Positions 17,735 through 26,323 of a DNA stretch of 64,000 nucleotides are shown piece after piece. The DNA lies in assembly GCF_002257705.1 (NCBI RefSeq), contig NZ_LSLK01000073.1, positions 1-64,000 on the forward strand. Reading direction: 5' to 3'. Within the stretch, counting starts at the first letter, position 1, and the number at the start of each line of letters is the position of its first letter. Source of the DNA: Sporomusa silvacetica DSM 10669 (GTDB lineage Bacteria > Bacillota > Negativicutes > Sporomusales > Sporomusaceae). Below the pieces are notes generated by a model, which was given only the letters and a program-made list of their open reading frames with translations, made no database searches and had not been told where the DNA came from. Made by a program: the position numbers and the translations under genes.

Positions 17735-18708
17735 TTAAGCACCACATCAGCCGGCATACCTGGCTTTAAAATCCCTTCGGCATTATCAAGCTGTACCTTG
17801 ACCGCAAACACCAGATTGGCCCGTTCACTTTGCGTAATACTCTGACGGGGAGTAAACTCGGCATTTTGGCTAATTTCTTTGATTTCTCCGCGGAATACTC
17901 TGCCCGGAAAAGAATCTACTTTAACCTTGGCCTCCTGCCCAACAGCAATCAGTCCTAATTGGGTTGAAGACACATATATCTTTACCCAACAATCGTTCAT
18001 ATCCCCCACTGTCAAAATGGCGGCTCCGGGATTAACATACTCACCGTTTTCAAAATTTTTAGAGAGAATTAGTCCGTTGATCGGACTGATGACCACCGTA
18101 TCTTCTAACAATACCCTGCTAGCTGCCAGCACTGCCTTACTGCGTTCCAGTTCCAGGCGCTGCGCTTCAATAGCTTCTGGTCGGTTGCCTTCATTTCCCA
18201 GACTTAGCCGCTGATTGGCTGCAGTCATACTACCATAGGCCACTTCCATGTTGGAACGGGCGGTATCCAGCTGCTGCAGCGAAATCGCGCCTGCCTGATA
18301 CAGGCTTTGATAGCGTTCATAATCCTGTCTGGCCTTTTCATACGTCGAACGGGCCGAATCCAGCAAAGCGCTTAGCTCCTGCCGCTCCTGGCTGCGCGGC
18401 CCGGCTTCCAAATCCCGCAATTGCGCAGCCGCCTTGGCAAGTGCGGCTTCATCCCTGACAACCTGGGCTTCCAAATCCGCTCTGGTTATCTTGGCAACCT
18501 TTTGCTGAGCCTCAACCGCATCGCCAGCCTTTAACTGTAGTCCTGTCAAATATCCGTTCACCTTTGGCATAACATCAGCCCGCGTTACTTCGATTGTGCC
18601 TGTAGCCGTAATCCCGGTTTCCGCTGGTCTTAGATACTTATAAGCCGCCCCCCCTGCTACAAGCAGGGCAAGCAGAACACCAACCAGTATTTTTTTATTT
18701 ATCACCAC
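17731..18708 (-). CDS. HlyD-type membrane fusion protein of the ABC exporter
   Basis: 325 aa, one N-terminal membrane anchor (about 8-24), then a biotinyl-lipoyl-like segment (ADVMPKVNGYLTGLQLKAGDAV), a long coiled coil (about 85-190, rich in Ala, Glu, Arg and Gln) and the second lipoyl half with VVISPINGLI. It belongs to the YhiI-like group that joins ABC ATPases and an ABC-2 permease. In a diderm Firmicute it would bridge to an outer-membrane TolC-type channel; none is encoded in this operon. It starts GTG-GTG and overlaps the tetR end by 14 nt. Confidence 0.9.
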   Translation of the reverse strand: MVINKKILVGVLLALLVAGGAAYKYLRPAETGITATGTIEVTRADVMPKVNGYLTGLQLKAGDAVEAQQKVAKITRADLEAQVVRDEAALAKAAAQLRDLEAGPRSQERQELSALLDSARSTYEKARQDYERYQSLYQAGAISLQQLDTARSNMEVAYGSMTAANQRLSLGNEGNRPEAIEAQRLELERSKAVLAASRVLLEDTVVISPINGLILSKNFENGEYVNPGAAILTVGDMNDCWVKIYVSSTQLGLIAVGQEAKVKVDSFPGRVFRGEIKEISQNAEFTPRQSITQSERANLVFAVKVQLDNAEGILKPGMPADVVLK

Positions 18709-19318
18709 ACTCTTTCACCCCACTCAAAAAAATTTCTACTGCTTGCACAACAAAATTTTCACCCTGCACAGTACCATCTGGCACAAAGCGCCGCGAAATA
18801 GGACGGGAAATAAAATAAAAGTTCAACATACCTACCAATGCCAAGGCTGCTGCATTAACATCCATATCCTTACGAAATTCACCGCAATCAATTCCCTCGC
18901 GTATTGTATTTGTCAAAAAACCGTAGACTCGATGAATATACTTTTGAAGAAGCGGTTCGAAGAAGCGGGAGGGACTAATAATCTCGCCCATAAGAAATTT
19001 AGTAAAAAAGGGCATTTTACCATGCACCCTGGCTACACCCTGCGCATACTTGATGATTTTTTCGGTTGGTGAAGCCTTTGTCCCCGAAACAGAGTCCAAC
19101 AATATCCCAATAGGCGAAAACTGCTTTTCAAGAATTGCCGAATACAAACTCTCTTTACCGCCAAAATGATAGGATATCAAAGCACTATTTGCGCCTGCCT
19201 CTTGTGACAGCTCCCGTATCGATACCCCCGCCAACCCTTTTGCGGAAAATAATTTTTCCCCAGCCTCAATCAATTTATCTCTTGTATCTTTTTCCACAAA
19301 TCCACTCCTCTCACCCAA
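18695..19318 (-). CDS. TetR/AcrR-family regulator of the export operon
   Basis: 207 aa. The N-terminal TetR helix-turn-helix (about 10-57) reads TRDKLIEAGEKLFSAKG, then VSIRELSQEAGANSALISYHFGGKE. The C-terminal ligand domain contains the LMGEIISPSRFFEPL pattern of the CerR/DUF1956 group. It is the first gene of the export operon and should repress it from the inverted repeat 19316-19342 just upstream of its start. The likely inducer is the exported compound. Confidence 0.93.
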   Translation of the reverse strand: MGERSGFVEKDTRDKLIEAGEKLFSAKGLAGVSIRELSQEAGANSALISYHFGGKESLYSAILEKQFSPIGILLDSVSGTKASPTEKIIKYAQGVARVHGKMPFFTKFLMGEIISPSRFFEPLLQKYIHRVYGFLTNTIREGIDCGEFRKDMDVNAAALALVGMLNFYFISRPISRRFVPDGTVQGENFVVQAVEIFLSGVKECGDK

Positions 19319-19342
19319 TTAATTAATCGATTGATTAAATTG
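19316..19342. promoter_or_regulatory. Probable TetR operator
   Basis: A 27-bp AT-rich near-palindrome starts CAATT and ends AATTG around a central ATCGAT. It touches the tetR start region, the usual place for autoregulation. Confidence 0.55.
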
Positions 19343-19390
19343 TAGCCAGCAGCATTATCCTTGTCAAGAAAAATCTCACCCCTCTTATTG

Positions 19391-19434
19391 AAAAGCAAAA
19401 AGGAAGAGCACCTCCTGTACCCTTCCTTTTTGCC
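19391..19434 (-). terminator. Rho-independent terminator of the EF-hand gene
   Basis: GCAAAAAGGAAG (19395-19406) pairs with CTTCCTTTTTGC (19422-19433). It starts directly after the stop codon at 19435 on the minus strand; TTTTGC follows. Confidence 0.8.
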
Positions 19435-20496
19435 TTATACTGCTAAATCAACTTGCTGCAGGGTACCTACTGTACCATTTTCCCGTAGAAATACGCCTGT
19501 ACTTCTCAGTTGGCCAAGCTGCTGGTTAGTACTGTCTTTCATAGCAAATTCTGTGGAAACATGCCCTAGGTATATGGCTCCCACACCCTTTTGGCCTAAC
19601 GCCAATAGCTGGTCATTTCCCTGATCATCTTTTGTCCAGATGCGTAGTTTTTCATAAATAGCGTCATTCTCATCAATCCAGTTGTTGCCATCACTATCAT
19701 ATGCCGCCAAATCAGAAAACCCATTGCCACTTTCCGGACCAAACAGTTCTTGGCCATTATTAATTTTGCCATCACCGTTTGCATCAAGTGCAAGAAAACC
19801 GCTGCCTGGGCCAGTAAAAGATATCTGGTCAGCTACTCCGTCAGAATCAATGTCAAAGCTGTATTTCGTCGGCGTAAGTTTGGCTGCCGGAGCATCAAAA
19901 TTGATTACCAGCGGATCTTTTAAAGCATCTCCTGCTTTAATATTGATGCTTTGTTCAGACATAAACTGCCTGGTCATATTTAACTGCACCGAAAAGTTAA
20001 TTTCTTGTCCATCAGCCGTCCTCACAACTCCAGCCGCACCAAAGGCCACACTTTCTTTTTCCGAATGACCCTGGTAGGAACTATACCGTAATCCCCAGCC
20101 AAGATTAGCTTGTCCTTGGACGCTTATCTGTTGTCCCTGAAAAAGCGAAGCCTGGTTTACAGTTGGTTTTAGATTAAGTTCCTTTGTCGGGATGAGCAAC
20201 TTAATCTTCTTTCCTGTTATCATTTGAATAAAATCCTGGATAAGCTGCAGCTTCTGTTTGTCCTTGTCGCTGAGTTCAAACGGCTCAGCCTCTGCCGTCT
20301 GTACTCCTGACATTTGCTTTGCCTGATCAGAAATGTCAACTAGATCCTGTGGCACAGCTAACAAAGCTTTCGGTGTCGGCCGCGTTTGCGGATCTGCTTC
20401 CCCTCCTGACCATACCTGCAGCGATTCCTGCTGCACATCCTGCTCAACCAGACTATGCTGGCTAGTCATGGCAATAGTGGAACTAGCAATCTTCAC
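19435..20496 (-). CDS. EF-hand / dockerin-like calcium-binding protein of unknown role
   Basis: About 353 aa without signal peptide or membrane segment. The second half has three calcium-loop motifs: DIDSDGVADQ, DANGDGKINNGQELFG and DSDGNNWIDENDA, roughly at residues 210-275. The first 110 residues are Gln/Ser-rich. Proteins of this pattern (MKIASSxIxMxSxHS start, EF-hand block, IYLG-type tail) recur in Sporomusaceae from memory but have no assigned function; surface or type-I-secreted placement is possible. I prefer the GTG at 20496, 8 nt after AAGGAGG, over the ATG at 20502, which is 2 nt away. Confidence 0.65.
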   Translation of the reverse strand: MKIASSTIAMTSQHSLVEQDVQQESLQVWSGGEADPQTRPTPKALLAVPQDLVDISDQAKQMSGVQTAEAEPFELSDKDKQKLQLIQDFIQMITGKKIKLLIPTKELNLKPTVNQASLFQGQQISVQGQANLGWGLRYSSYQGHSEKESVAFGAAGVVRTADGQEINFSVQLNMTRQFMSEQSINIKAGDALKDPLVINFDAPAAKLTPTKYSFDIDSDGVADQISFTGPGSGFLALDANGDGKINNGQELFGPESGNGFSDLAAYDSDGNNWIDENDAIYEKLRIWTKDDQGNDQLLALGQKGVGAIYLGHVSTEFAMKDSTNQQLGQLRSTGVFLRENGTVGTLQQVDLAV

Positions 20497-20696
20497 TGTC
20501 ATCTCCTCCTTGAAATAATAAGCTAGGTAGTCCTTTACCCAGTTTTTGCTGCACAAAAATTACAATATTGAAAATAGCAGATAAATTCTTTCTAATAGTA
20601 TCGGAGGAAATGAAAATTATCTTAATCCTATCTTATTACAATCACAGCCGTCAAAGAATTTCTCCCAAGCTTGACGAATCAAGAAAAAAGTAGGAC

Positions 20697-20712
20697 TATA
20701 GTAGTAATACTA
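20697..20712. promoter_or_regulatory. Short inverted repeat upstream of the fusion-protein gene
   Basis: ATAGTA and TACTAT separated by 4 nt, about 22 bp before the ATG at 20734. It could be an operator or 5' UTR element. A weak TTGACG lies 20 bp upstream, which would give an overlong spacer of the MerR type. Tentative. Confidence 0.3.
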
Positions 20713-20733
20713 TTGCATTTGGAGATGAAGTCT

Positions 20734-21876
20734 ATGAATAAAATTATCATACCAGCCAAGTTTATTCCAGCCATCCTGATAACCGTCGTCCTCATAGCAG
20801 GGTTATTGGGAGTCCGCTACTTCGGTCTTTTTTCATATGGACATGTTGTGCCGCAACAAGGACCAGCTACTGTAACAACGGCACCTGTCAGTATCATAAA
20901 TAAAGAAGTAGCAATCATACTACCCGGCTCTGTCCAAAGCCGCCAAGCAGTCATAATTAGTGCCGAAATCTCCGGGCACCTCAGTGATGTAAATGTAACC
21001 GAAGGGCAGCTGGTACAAGCCGGACAATTGCTGGCTCACATTGAAGGCTCAGCAGCATCTGCCGGCATAGAAACAGCTACTAATCCTATTCCTGCCAGCC
21101 AAAACGAGGGTTCTCGGCAGCAGGCCCAAACCAATTATGACAATCTTGCCAAAGAATATGACCGTTATAACAAATTGTATCAAGTAGGTGGCATTGCGCG
21201 CCGGCAATTTGAAGATGTGTCCGCCCGCTTACAAGCTGCGCGCGAAGCCTTATCCAGCACCCAAGATACAGCGTCTCCTAATAGCTCCAGCTCCACACGA
21301 CAGCCTAGCTCAGCTAACCTTACTGCCCCTATTAGTGGCAAGGTCACCGGACTTGCCGCCGCCAGCGGGAAAACAGTCCAGACAGGCCAGCAACTAATGG
21401 TATTAGACACTGGTGGTGATGTTCGCGTCGTTGTTCACCTTGAGCAAAAGGATCTATATCTTGTCTCCTCAGGCACCCTGGCTGAAATCGTGGTTAATGA
21501 TTCAGCACCTCAATCACTCACCGGTCAAGTCGAAGCCATTTATCCGGCGGTTGGGACTGACACGCCATTGTTCATTGCCCATATCAGGGTCGAAAATACC
21601 AATGGCCTTCTCAAAGCAGAACTCCCTGTACAAGTTCATCTGAAAACCGGCAATTCAGTACCTGTTCGTGCCGTGCCACTATCAGCAGTTTTTCAAGACC
21701 AGGAACTCAACTATTTGTACCTGGCCATTGATGGCAAAGCCGTCCGGCAGCAGGTAGATGTAGGCGCCACTATCAATGACTTCGTAGAAATCACTTCCAG
21801 TTTACCAGAACAAGCCCTCATCATAACCAGTGGCATAAATAATCTAAAAGATGGCGATGTAATAGCACTCCCTTAA
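20734..21876 (+). CDS. RND-type membrane fusion protein (orphan)
   Basis: 380 aa. N-terminal membrane anchor (FIPAILITVVLIAGLLG), first lipoyl half with SAEISGHLSDVNVTEGQLV, a coiled-coil hairpin (about 105-165) with YNKLYQVGGIARRQFEDV, second lipoyl half LTAPISGKVTGLAAASGK, then a beta-barrel and C-terminal domain as in AcrA/MexA-type proteins. ATG 20734 is chosen because GGAG is 9 nt upstream; the open frame extends to 20671 but lacks a site. No RND pump or ABC permease follows, which is unusual because these adaptors normally head an operon. Confidence 0.88.
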   Translation: MNKIIIPAKFIPAILITVVLIAGLLGVRYFGLFSYGHVVPQQGPATVTTAPVSIINKEVAIILPGSVQSRQAVIISAEISGHLSDVNVTEGQLVQAGQLLAHIEGSAASAGIETATNPIPASQNEGSRQQAQTNYDNLAKEYDRYNKLYQVGGIARRQFEDVSARLQAAREALSSTQDTASPNSSSSTRQPSSANLTAPISGKVTGLAAASGKTVQTGQQLMVLDTGGDVRVVVHLEQKDLYLVSSGTLAEIVVNDSAPQSLTGQVEAIYPAVGTDTPLFIAHIRVENTNGLLKAELPVQVHLKTGNSVPVRAVPLSAVFQDQELNYLYLAIDGKAVRQQVDVGATINDFVEITSSLPEQALIITSGINNLKDGDVIALP

Positions 21877-22041
21877 AAAGCAAAAAAAATCGCCTCACCC
21901 AAAGGTAAGACGTAAGAGGTCATGTCATAGGGATGCGTTTCCTAATGACTTTTATAGCATACATGCAAATTGTTAGAAAAGAATTATAAAAGCGCAAAAA
22001 AATACAAAAAACTTTCTATTTTATTCATCTCATCAAGGAAC

Positions 22042-22079
22042 AAGAAACCGCCAGACCTTACACAGGGCGGCGGTTTCTT
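22042..22079. terminator. Bidirectional terminator after hydG
   Basis: AAGAAACCGCC (22042-22052) pairs with GGCGGTTTCTT (22069-22079). It serves the minus-strand hydG. The 165 bp between it and the fusion-protein stop hold a second, weaker hairpin near 21885-21925 and nothing coding. Confidence 0.88.
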
Positions 22080-22108
22080 ATTAACTATGCAGTAGCACGT
22101 CCGCAGCC

Positions 22109-23527
22109 TTAGAAGCGGAAGTCGCGTTTTCCATCGTTAAGTTCTGTCAAATGCTCAATGGCAATCTTACGAACTTTTTCATTGGTAATCCGGGGAATTT
22201 CGTTGGCAATTACGGTCTCACCCTTTGCCTTGGTATCTGCCGAAGCATAGTCCTCTAAGTATTCTTTAAGAGTCATAAGGGCATTTGGCTGACAACAGTT
22301 AGCAATTTGTCCTGTCTTTACCAGACTCATAAACCTGTCACCAGTACGTCCTTCACGATAGCAAGCCGTACAGAAGCTAGGAATATAACCCAAAGTCAAC
22401 AGCCAATTTACAACTTCATCCAAAGTACGGCTATCATTTACATCAAACTGGGCCGAATTATCGTCTTCTGCTTCTTTTTCATAATATCCACCAACACTAG
22501 TACTGGAAGCACCGCTGACTTGGGATATACCTAATTCCAGCACACGCTCACGAGTTTTTTGGGATTCACGGGTAGAAACAATCATACCGGTGTACGGAAC
22601 AGCAATACGGAGCACAGTTACTATTTTGGCGAATATATCATCAGAAATAGCATTGCTAAAGTTTTCGGGGTCAATATCATCCGCAGGACGAATCCGCGGA
22701 ACACTGATGGTATGCGGGCCAACTCCCATAGCCGCCTCTAAATGTTCAGCATGCATAAGCAGACCAACAAAATCATAGCGGTACATATTTAATCCAAACA
22801 AGACACCTACGCCAACATCATCAATCCCGCCTTCCATGGCACGATCCATGGCTTCGGTATGGTAGGCATAGTCTTTCTTTGGCCCGGTCGGGTGCAGCTC
22901 TTCATAGGCTTTTTTATTATAGGTTTCTTGGAAAAGAATATAGGTCCCAATACCTGCGTCCTTTAGTTTACGGTAGTTTTCCACAGTTGTTGCAGCAATA
23001 TTGACATTAACACGGCGAATAGCACCATTTTTATGTTTGATACTGTAAATAGTTTTGATGCTTTCCAAAACATATTCAATCGGATTATTAACAGGGTCTT
23101 CGCCTGTTTCCAAAGCCAGTCGCTTATGCCCCATGTCCTGTAAAGCAGTTACCTCACGTGCAATATCCTCTTGTGAAAGCTTTTTGCGGGAAATATTTTT
23201 ATTTTTAAAGTGATAGGGGCAGTATACACAGCCATTTATACAGTAGTTAGAAAGATATAACGGAGCAAACATTACAATACGGTTTCCATAAAGCTTTTGC
23301 TTGATTTCTTTTGCCAGTGACATCATTTTTTCATTCTCATCTTCTAAGTCACACTCTAACAGTACGGCCGCTTCACGGTGAGTCAGACCTTTGCAATCCC
23401 TGGCACGTTCTATAAGGCTGTCAATAAGTTCACGATTGCTTTTGTTTTGCTGAGCAAAAGCCAGCGTATCCAACACTTCCTGATCGTCAATAAATTCAGT
23501 AGCAATTTTTGATTTACAATTATACAC
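22109..23527 (-). CDS. hydG: [FeFe]-hydrogenase H-cluster maturase HydG
   Basis: 472-aa radical SAM tyrosine lyase that splits tyrosine into p-cresol, CO and cyanide for the diiron subcluster of the H-cluster. The radical SAM cluster motif is CINGCVYCPYHFKNK (a CxxxCxxC set), and the C-terminal auxiliary cluster is shown by FCTACYREGRTGDRF and the later QIANCCQPNA. Length fits the family. The start is the GTG at 23527, 8 nt after GGAG; the longer frame starts inside the ribosome site. It follows the small TM1266-type gene by 17 bp. hydE, hydF and hydrogenase genes are not in the window. Confidence 0.97.
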   Translation of the reverse strand: MYNCKSKIATEFIDDQEVLDTLAFAQQNKSNRELIDSLIERARDCKGLTHREAAVLLECDLEDENEKMMSLAKEIKQKLYGNRIVMFAPLYLSNYCINGCVYCPYHFKNKNISRKKLSQEDIAREVTALQDMGHKRLALETGEDPVNNPIEYVLESIKTIYSIKHKNGAIRRVNVNIAATTVENYRKLKDAGIGTYILFQETYNKKAYEELHPTGPKKDYAYHTEAMDRAMEGGIDDVGVGVLFGLNMYRYDFVGLLMHAEHLEAAMGVGPHTISVPRIRPADDIDPENFSNAISDDIFAKIVTVLRIAVPYTGMIVSTRESQKTRERVLELGISQVSGASSTSVGGYYEKEAEDDNSAQFDVNDSRTLDEVVNWLLTLGYIPSFCTACYREGRTGDRFMSLVKTGQIANCCQPNALMTLKEYLEDYASADTKAKGETVIANEIPRITNEKVRKIAIEHLTELNDGKRDFRF

Positions 23528-23544
23528 TAGTAACACTCCTTTTA

Positions 23545-23811
23545 TTATTGTTTATCTGCGAATGGAGATAGCTTAGAATACACGGTTTTACTATTGACGT
23601 GGGGAATCATTCCTAACTTGCCGGAGAGAGCGCTGATAATATCATTGGGAGCATCCATAACAATACTAATTACTGAAATATTACGTTTGGAATAAGGGAT
23701 TCCCATTCTCCCTACAATGTGCTCGCCATATTCGTGAAGAATATCGTTTATCTTTTTGGCGGAATCCTTGTTTTCAACCACAATTCCAATAAGCGCAATC
23801 CTTGTTTCCAT
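23545..23811 (-). CDS. TM1266-family hydrogenase-system protein
   Basis: 88 aa with the ferredoxin-like pattern of the iron-only hydrogenase system regulator family: METRIALIGIVVENKD, IVGRMGIPY, then VSIVMDAPNDIISALSGKLG and VNSKTVY. Its position directly ahead of hydG, and family knowledge that TM1266 homologues travel with hydEFG, support the call. Probably co-translated with hydG. It is a clear homologue of the more divergent 85-aa protein at 4644-4901. DNA binding has been suggested for the family but is not evident from the sequence. Confidence 0.9.
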   Translation of the reverse strand: METRIALIGIVVENKDSAKKINDILHEYGEHIVGRMGIPYSKRNISVISIVMDAPNDIISALSGKLGMIPHVNSKTVYSKLSPFADKQ

Positions 23812-23833
23812 AAGCTTTTTTCTCCTTAAAATA

Positions 23834-23905
23834 AAGATAAGACTTGGGATGAGACTTGGCTTGTACCAAGTCCTTTAGGACGCCGGCAGAAGCCTTAGTC
23901 GTTGT
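23834..23905 (-). repeat. Interspersed repeat, copy D (short form)
   Basis: On the minus strand it contains CGACTAAGGCTTCTGCCGGCG joined directly to TCCTAAAGGACTTGG..CCAAGTCT. The 5' hairpin seen in the other copies is replaced by a different one (TTATCAGAAA/TTTTCTGATAA, 23911-23940). Confidence 0.8.
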
Positions 23906-23941
23906 TTCTTATTATCAGAAAGAGTTATTTTCTGATAATAT

Positions 23942-23975
23942 AAAAAATCCTTGTGACCCAAAAGGCCACAAGGAT
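23942..23975 (-). terminator. Intrinsic terminator upstream of the TM1266-hydG pair
   Basis: ATCCTTGTG (23947-23955) and CACAAGGAT (23967-23975), followed on the minus strand by TTTTTTA. It lies 130 bp upstream of the TM1266 start in the same direction, so it may be an attenuator in that leader. The 24000-24110 stretch above it contains a GGGAAGCAC/GTGCTTC-type hairpin but nothing I recognise. Confidence 0.7.
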
Positions 23976-24116
23976 AGACGTCAATAATTAAGGGAAGCAC
24001 TATACGCAACTATGCTTCTCCATAAATTACACCTATTCTTTCGCCTTCTCATTTGGGACGAACCCTCATGCAATCAGAACGATACTTTGTTTTATAAATT
24101 TACCCATGGTTTGCCG

Positions 24117-24207
24117 TAAGATAAGACTTGGTTTGTGCCAAGTCCTTTAGGACGCCGGCAGAAACCTTAGTCGTTCTATCCAGGGAAAGATAAACCTTTC
24201 CATCTGG
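24117..24207 (-). repeat. Interspersed repeat, copy C (short form)
   Basis: Minus-strand copy running from CCAGATGGAAAG through a GGAAAGG/CTTTCC-type hairpin and GACTAAGGTTTCTGCCGGCG to GACTTGGCACAAACCAAGTC and CTTATCTTA. The internal segment of about 55 bp found in copies A and B is absent. Confidence 0.85.
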
Positions 24208-24329
24208 AAGAAAAAATGAAACTCATTCAATCTTAGACAGCTTACCTAAATATTGACTAAAGCGTAACATATTTTCAGATAAAAAACAATACTCACTTTA
24301 TATAACCTGCGATACTTCAATACAAGGTC

Positions 24330-24365
24330 AAACTCCTGCCAATTATTACAATTTGGCAGGAGTTT
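24330..24365 (-). terminator. Terminator of the first CstA gene
   Basis: AAACTCCTGCCAA (24330-24342) pairs with TTGGCAGGAGTTT (24353-24365). It lies about 45 bp beyond the minus-strand stop at 24409. Confidence 0.75.
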
Positions 24366-24408
24366 GTCTACTGTCTGGCAGCCTCAGTGAGCCTGTCAGG
24401 AATTTTAA

Positions 24409-26184
24409 TTACATTACTTCTTCTACATCTTTACCAGGTTTTATCGTAAACCATACTTTTACGGCATCAACGATAACAAAGACGATAAGAATCATCATTA
24501 CTACACTGGCACCAGCCAATAACCATTGCGCTTTTGGTACATAGAATTCAAATATGTTGTAGAAACCTGCGGTCATTGCTGTTACGAGCATAAAGCAAAG
24601 GGGGATAAGTGTAACCCACAGGTATTTTGCTTTCCCCATCCGCAGCAACATGGTAGTGCCAATCGTTAATGCCATGCTGGCAAGCAATTGGTTAGAAAGA
24701 CCGAATAATGGCCAAATGGATGCAATGGAACCACCAAATAGCAGGTAACCCCAGGCGAAAGAAATTAAAGCACTAGTGAAAATGATACCCGGAATCCAAT
24801 GTGCGTCAGCAAGTGGCTTGTACACCATGCCGCCAACTTCTTGTAATAAGTAACGGCCAACCCGAGTACCAGCATCAATAATTGTTAAGATGAACAAAGC
24901 TTCAAACATGATCGCGAAATGATACAGGAAGGACATAAAGCTTTCTAATCCAGGGATTTGTGCAAAAATATGCGCCATACCTACTGCAAGCGATACTGCG
25001 CCACCTGGCCGACCAGCAATATCTTCACCAACCAGTTGTGCTAAGATTGGAAGTTCTTGAACATTCATACCCAGTTTTGCAAATACTGCAGGAGCACTGT
25101 TAATGGCAAAGTAATCGGCAGGAATCAAGCTGGTTGCTGCGATCAGCGCCATAATACTTATAAATGCTTCAGCAAGCATTGCCCCAAAACCGATTGGTAA
25201 AATTTCACTTTCGTTAGTAATCATTTTTGGTGTTGTACCAGTGGCAATAATGGAGTGAAATCCGGAAATTGCCCCACAGGCAACAGTGATACAAACAAAA
25301 GGCCAGACAGGACCGGGAACAACCGGGCCGCCACCACTAACAAACTGAGTGAAAGCCGGCATATGAATTTGCGGATTAACAATGATAATCCCTATAGCCA
25401 AAGCACCGATGGTGCCGATTTTCATATAGGTGCTCAAATAATCACGTGGCGCTAATAAGAGCCACACAGGAAGTGCAGCAGCGATAAAACCATATATAGG
25501 AAGAATAATATCTAATTGTGTACGACTAAGTGTGAACAAAGGTGCCCATGAAGAGCCTTGAACCCAAGCTCCGCCAAATACAGCAGCAACAACCATAACA
25601 ACACCAACAAAAGATGCTTCACCAATGTGACCAGGACGTAGATAGCGCATGTAAACGCCGATAAAGAGTGCAATTGGAATAGTTGCACCAACCGTAAATG
25701 CACCCCACGGACTGTTAAACAAGGCATTTGCAACGGCAATGCCCATACCAGCCATGGTGATAACCAAGATGAAAATGACGGCAATTGCAGCTGCTAAACC
25801 AGCGGAATTGCCGATCTCAGCTTTGGCAATTTCTGCGATAGAACGACCGTCATGTCGAACAGATGCAAATAGGATAATCATATCATGGACTGCACCGCCC
25901 ATGCAGGCACCAATAAGTATCCAGATAGTGCTCGGCAAATAACCGAATTGTGCTGCAAGTACCGGCCCAACAAGTGGACCAGCGCCAGCAATAGCGGCAA
26001 AATGATGTCCGAAAGTTACCCATTTATTTGTGGGTACATAGTCATGACCGTCTTCGTGGACAACGGCCGGTGTCGGGCGATTAGTATCAAGCGCCAAAAC
26101 TTTCGCTGCAACGAAGGCGCCATAATAACGATAGCAAAGAGTTAACACCAAAGCTGCAATAATAACAAGAGAAAGACCATTCAT
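24409..26184 (-). CDS. cstA: CstA-family carbon-starvation / pyruvate carrier
   Basis: 591 aa, about 16 hydrophobic segments. Family signatures are visible: DGHDYVPTNKWVTFGHHFAAIAGAGPLVGPVLAAQ-type N-terminal block (residues 45-85), GGAVHDMIILFASVRHDGRS, PRDYLSTYMK, ACGAISGFHSII and GLSNQLLASM. Known members (CstA, BtsT) are proton-coupled pyruvate or peptide carriers. It lies downstream of the molybdopterin oxidoreductase on the same strand with a 139-bp AT-rich gap, and a terminator follows. The second copy at 34924-36612 is a clear but distant paralogue. Confidence 0.94.
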   Translation of the reverse strand: MNGLSLVIIAALVLTLCYRYYGAFVAAKVLALDTNRPTPAVVHEDGHDYVPTNKWVTFGHHFAAIAGAGPLVGPVLAAQFGYLPSTIWILIGACMGGAVHDMIILFASVRHDGRSIAEIAKAEIGNSAGLAAAIAVIFILVITMAGMGIAVANALFNSPWGAFTVGATIPIALFIGVYMRYLRPGHIGEASFVGVVMVVAAVFGGAWVQGSSWAPLFTLSRTQLDIILPIYGFIAAALPVWLLLAPRDYLSTYMKIGTIGALAIGIIIVNPQIHMPAFTQFVSGGGPVVPGPVWPFVCITVACGAISGFHSIIATGTTPKMITNESEILPIGFGAMLAEAFISIMALIAATSLIPADYFAINSAPAVFAKLGMNVQELPILAQLVGEDIAGRPGGAVSLAVGMAHIFAQIPGLESFMSFLYHFAIMFEALFILTIIDAGTRVGRYLLQEVGGMVYKPLADAHWIPGIIFTSALISFAWGYLLFGGSIASIWPLFGLSNQLLASMALTIGTTMLLRMGKAKYLWVTLIPLCFMLVTAMTAGFYNIFEFYVPKAQWLLAGASVVMMILIVFVIVDAVKVWFTIKPGKDVEEVM

Positions 26185-26323
26185 AAAGCTTGCCTCCTTA
26201 AATTTATTAAATTCTTTTACTAAATTAAATATAAAGTAAAAATTTGCATTAATAAATATAATCTATACGAATGATCTAAAATGATATATGAATAGAAATT
26301 ATCACCGGGTGAATGGAAATGAG

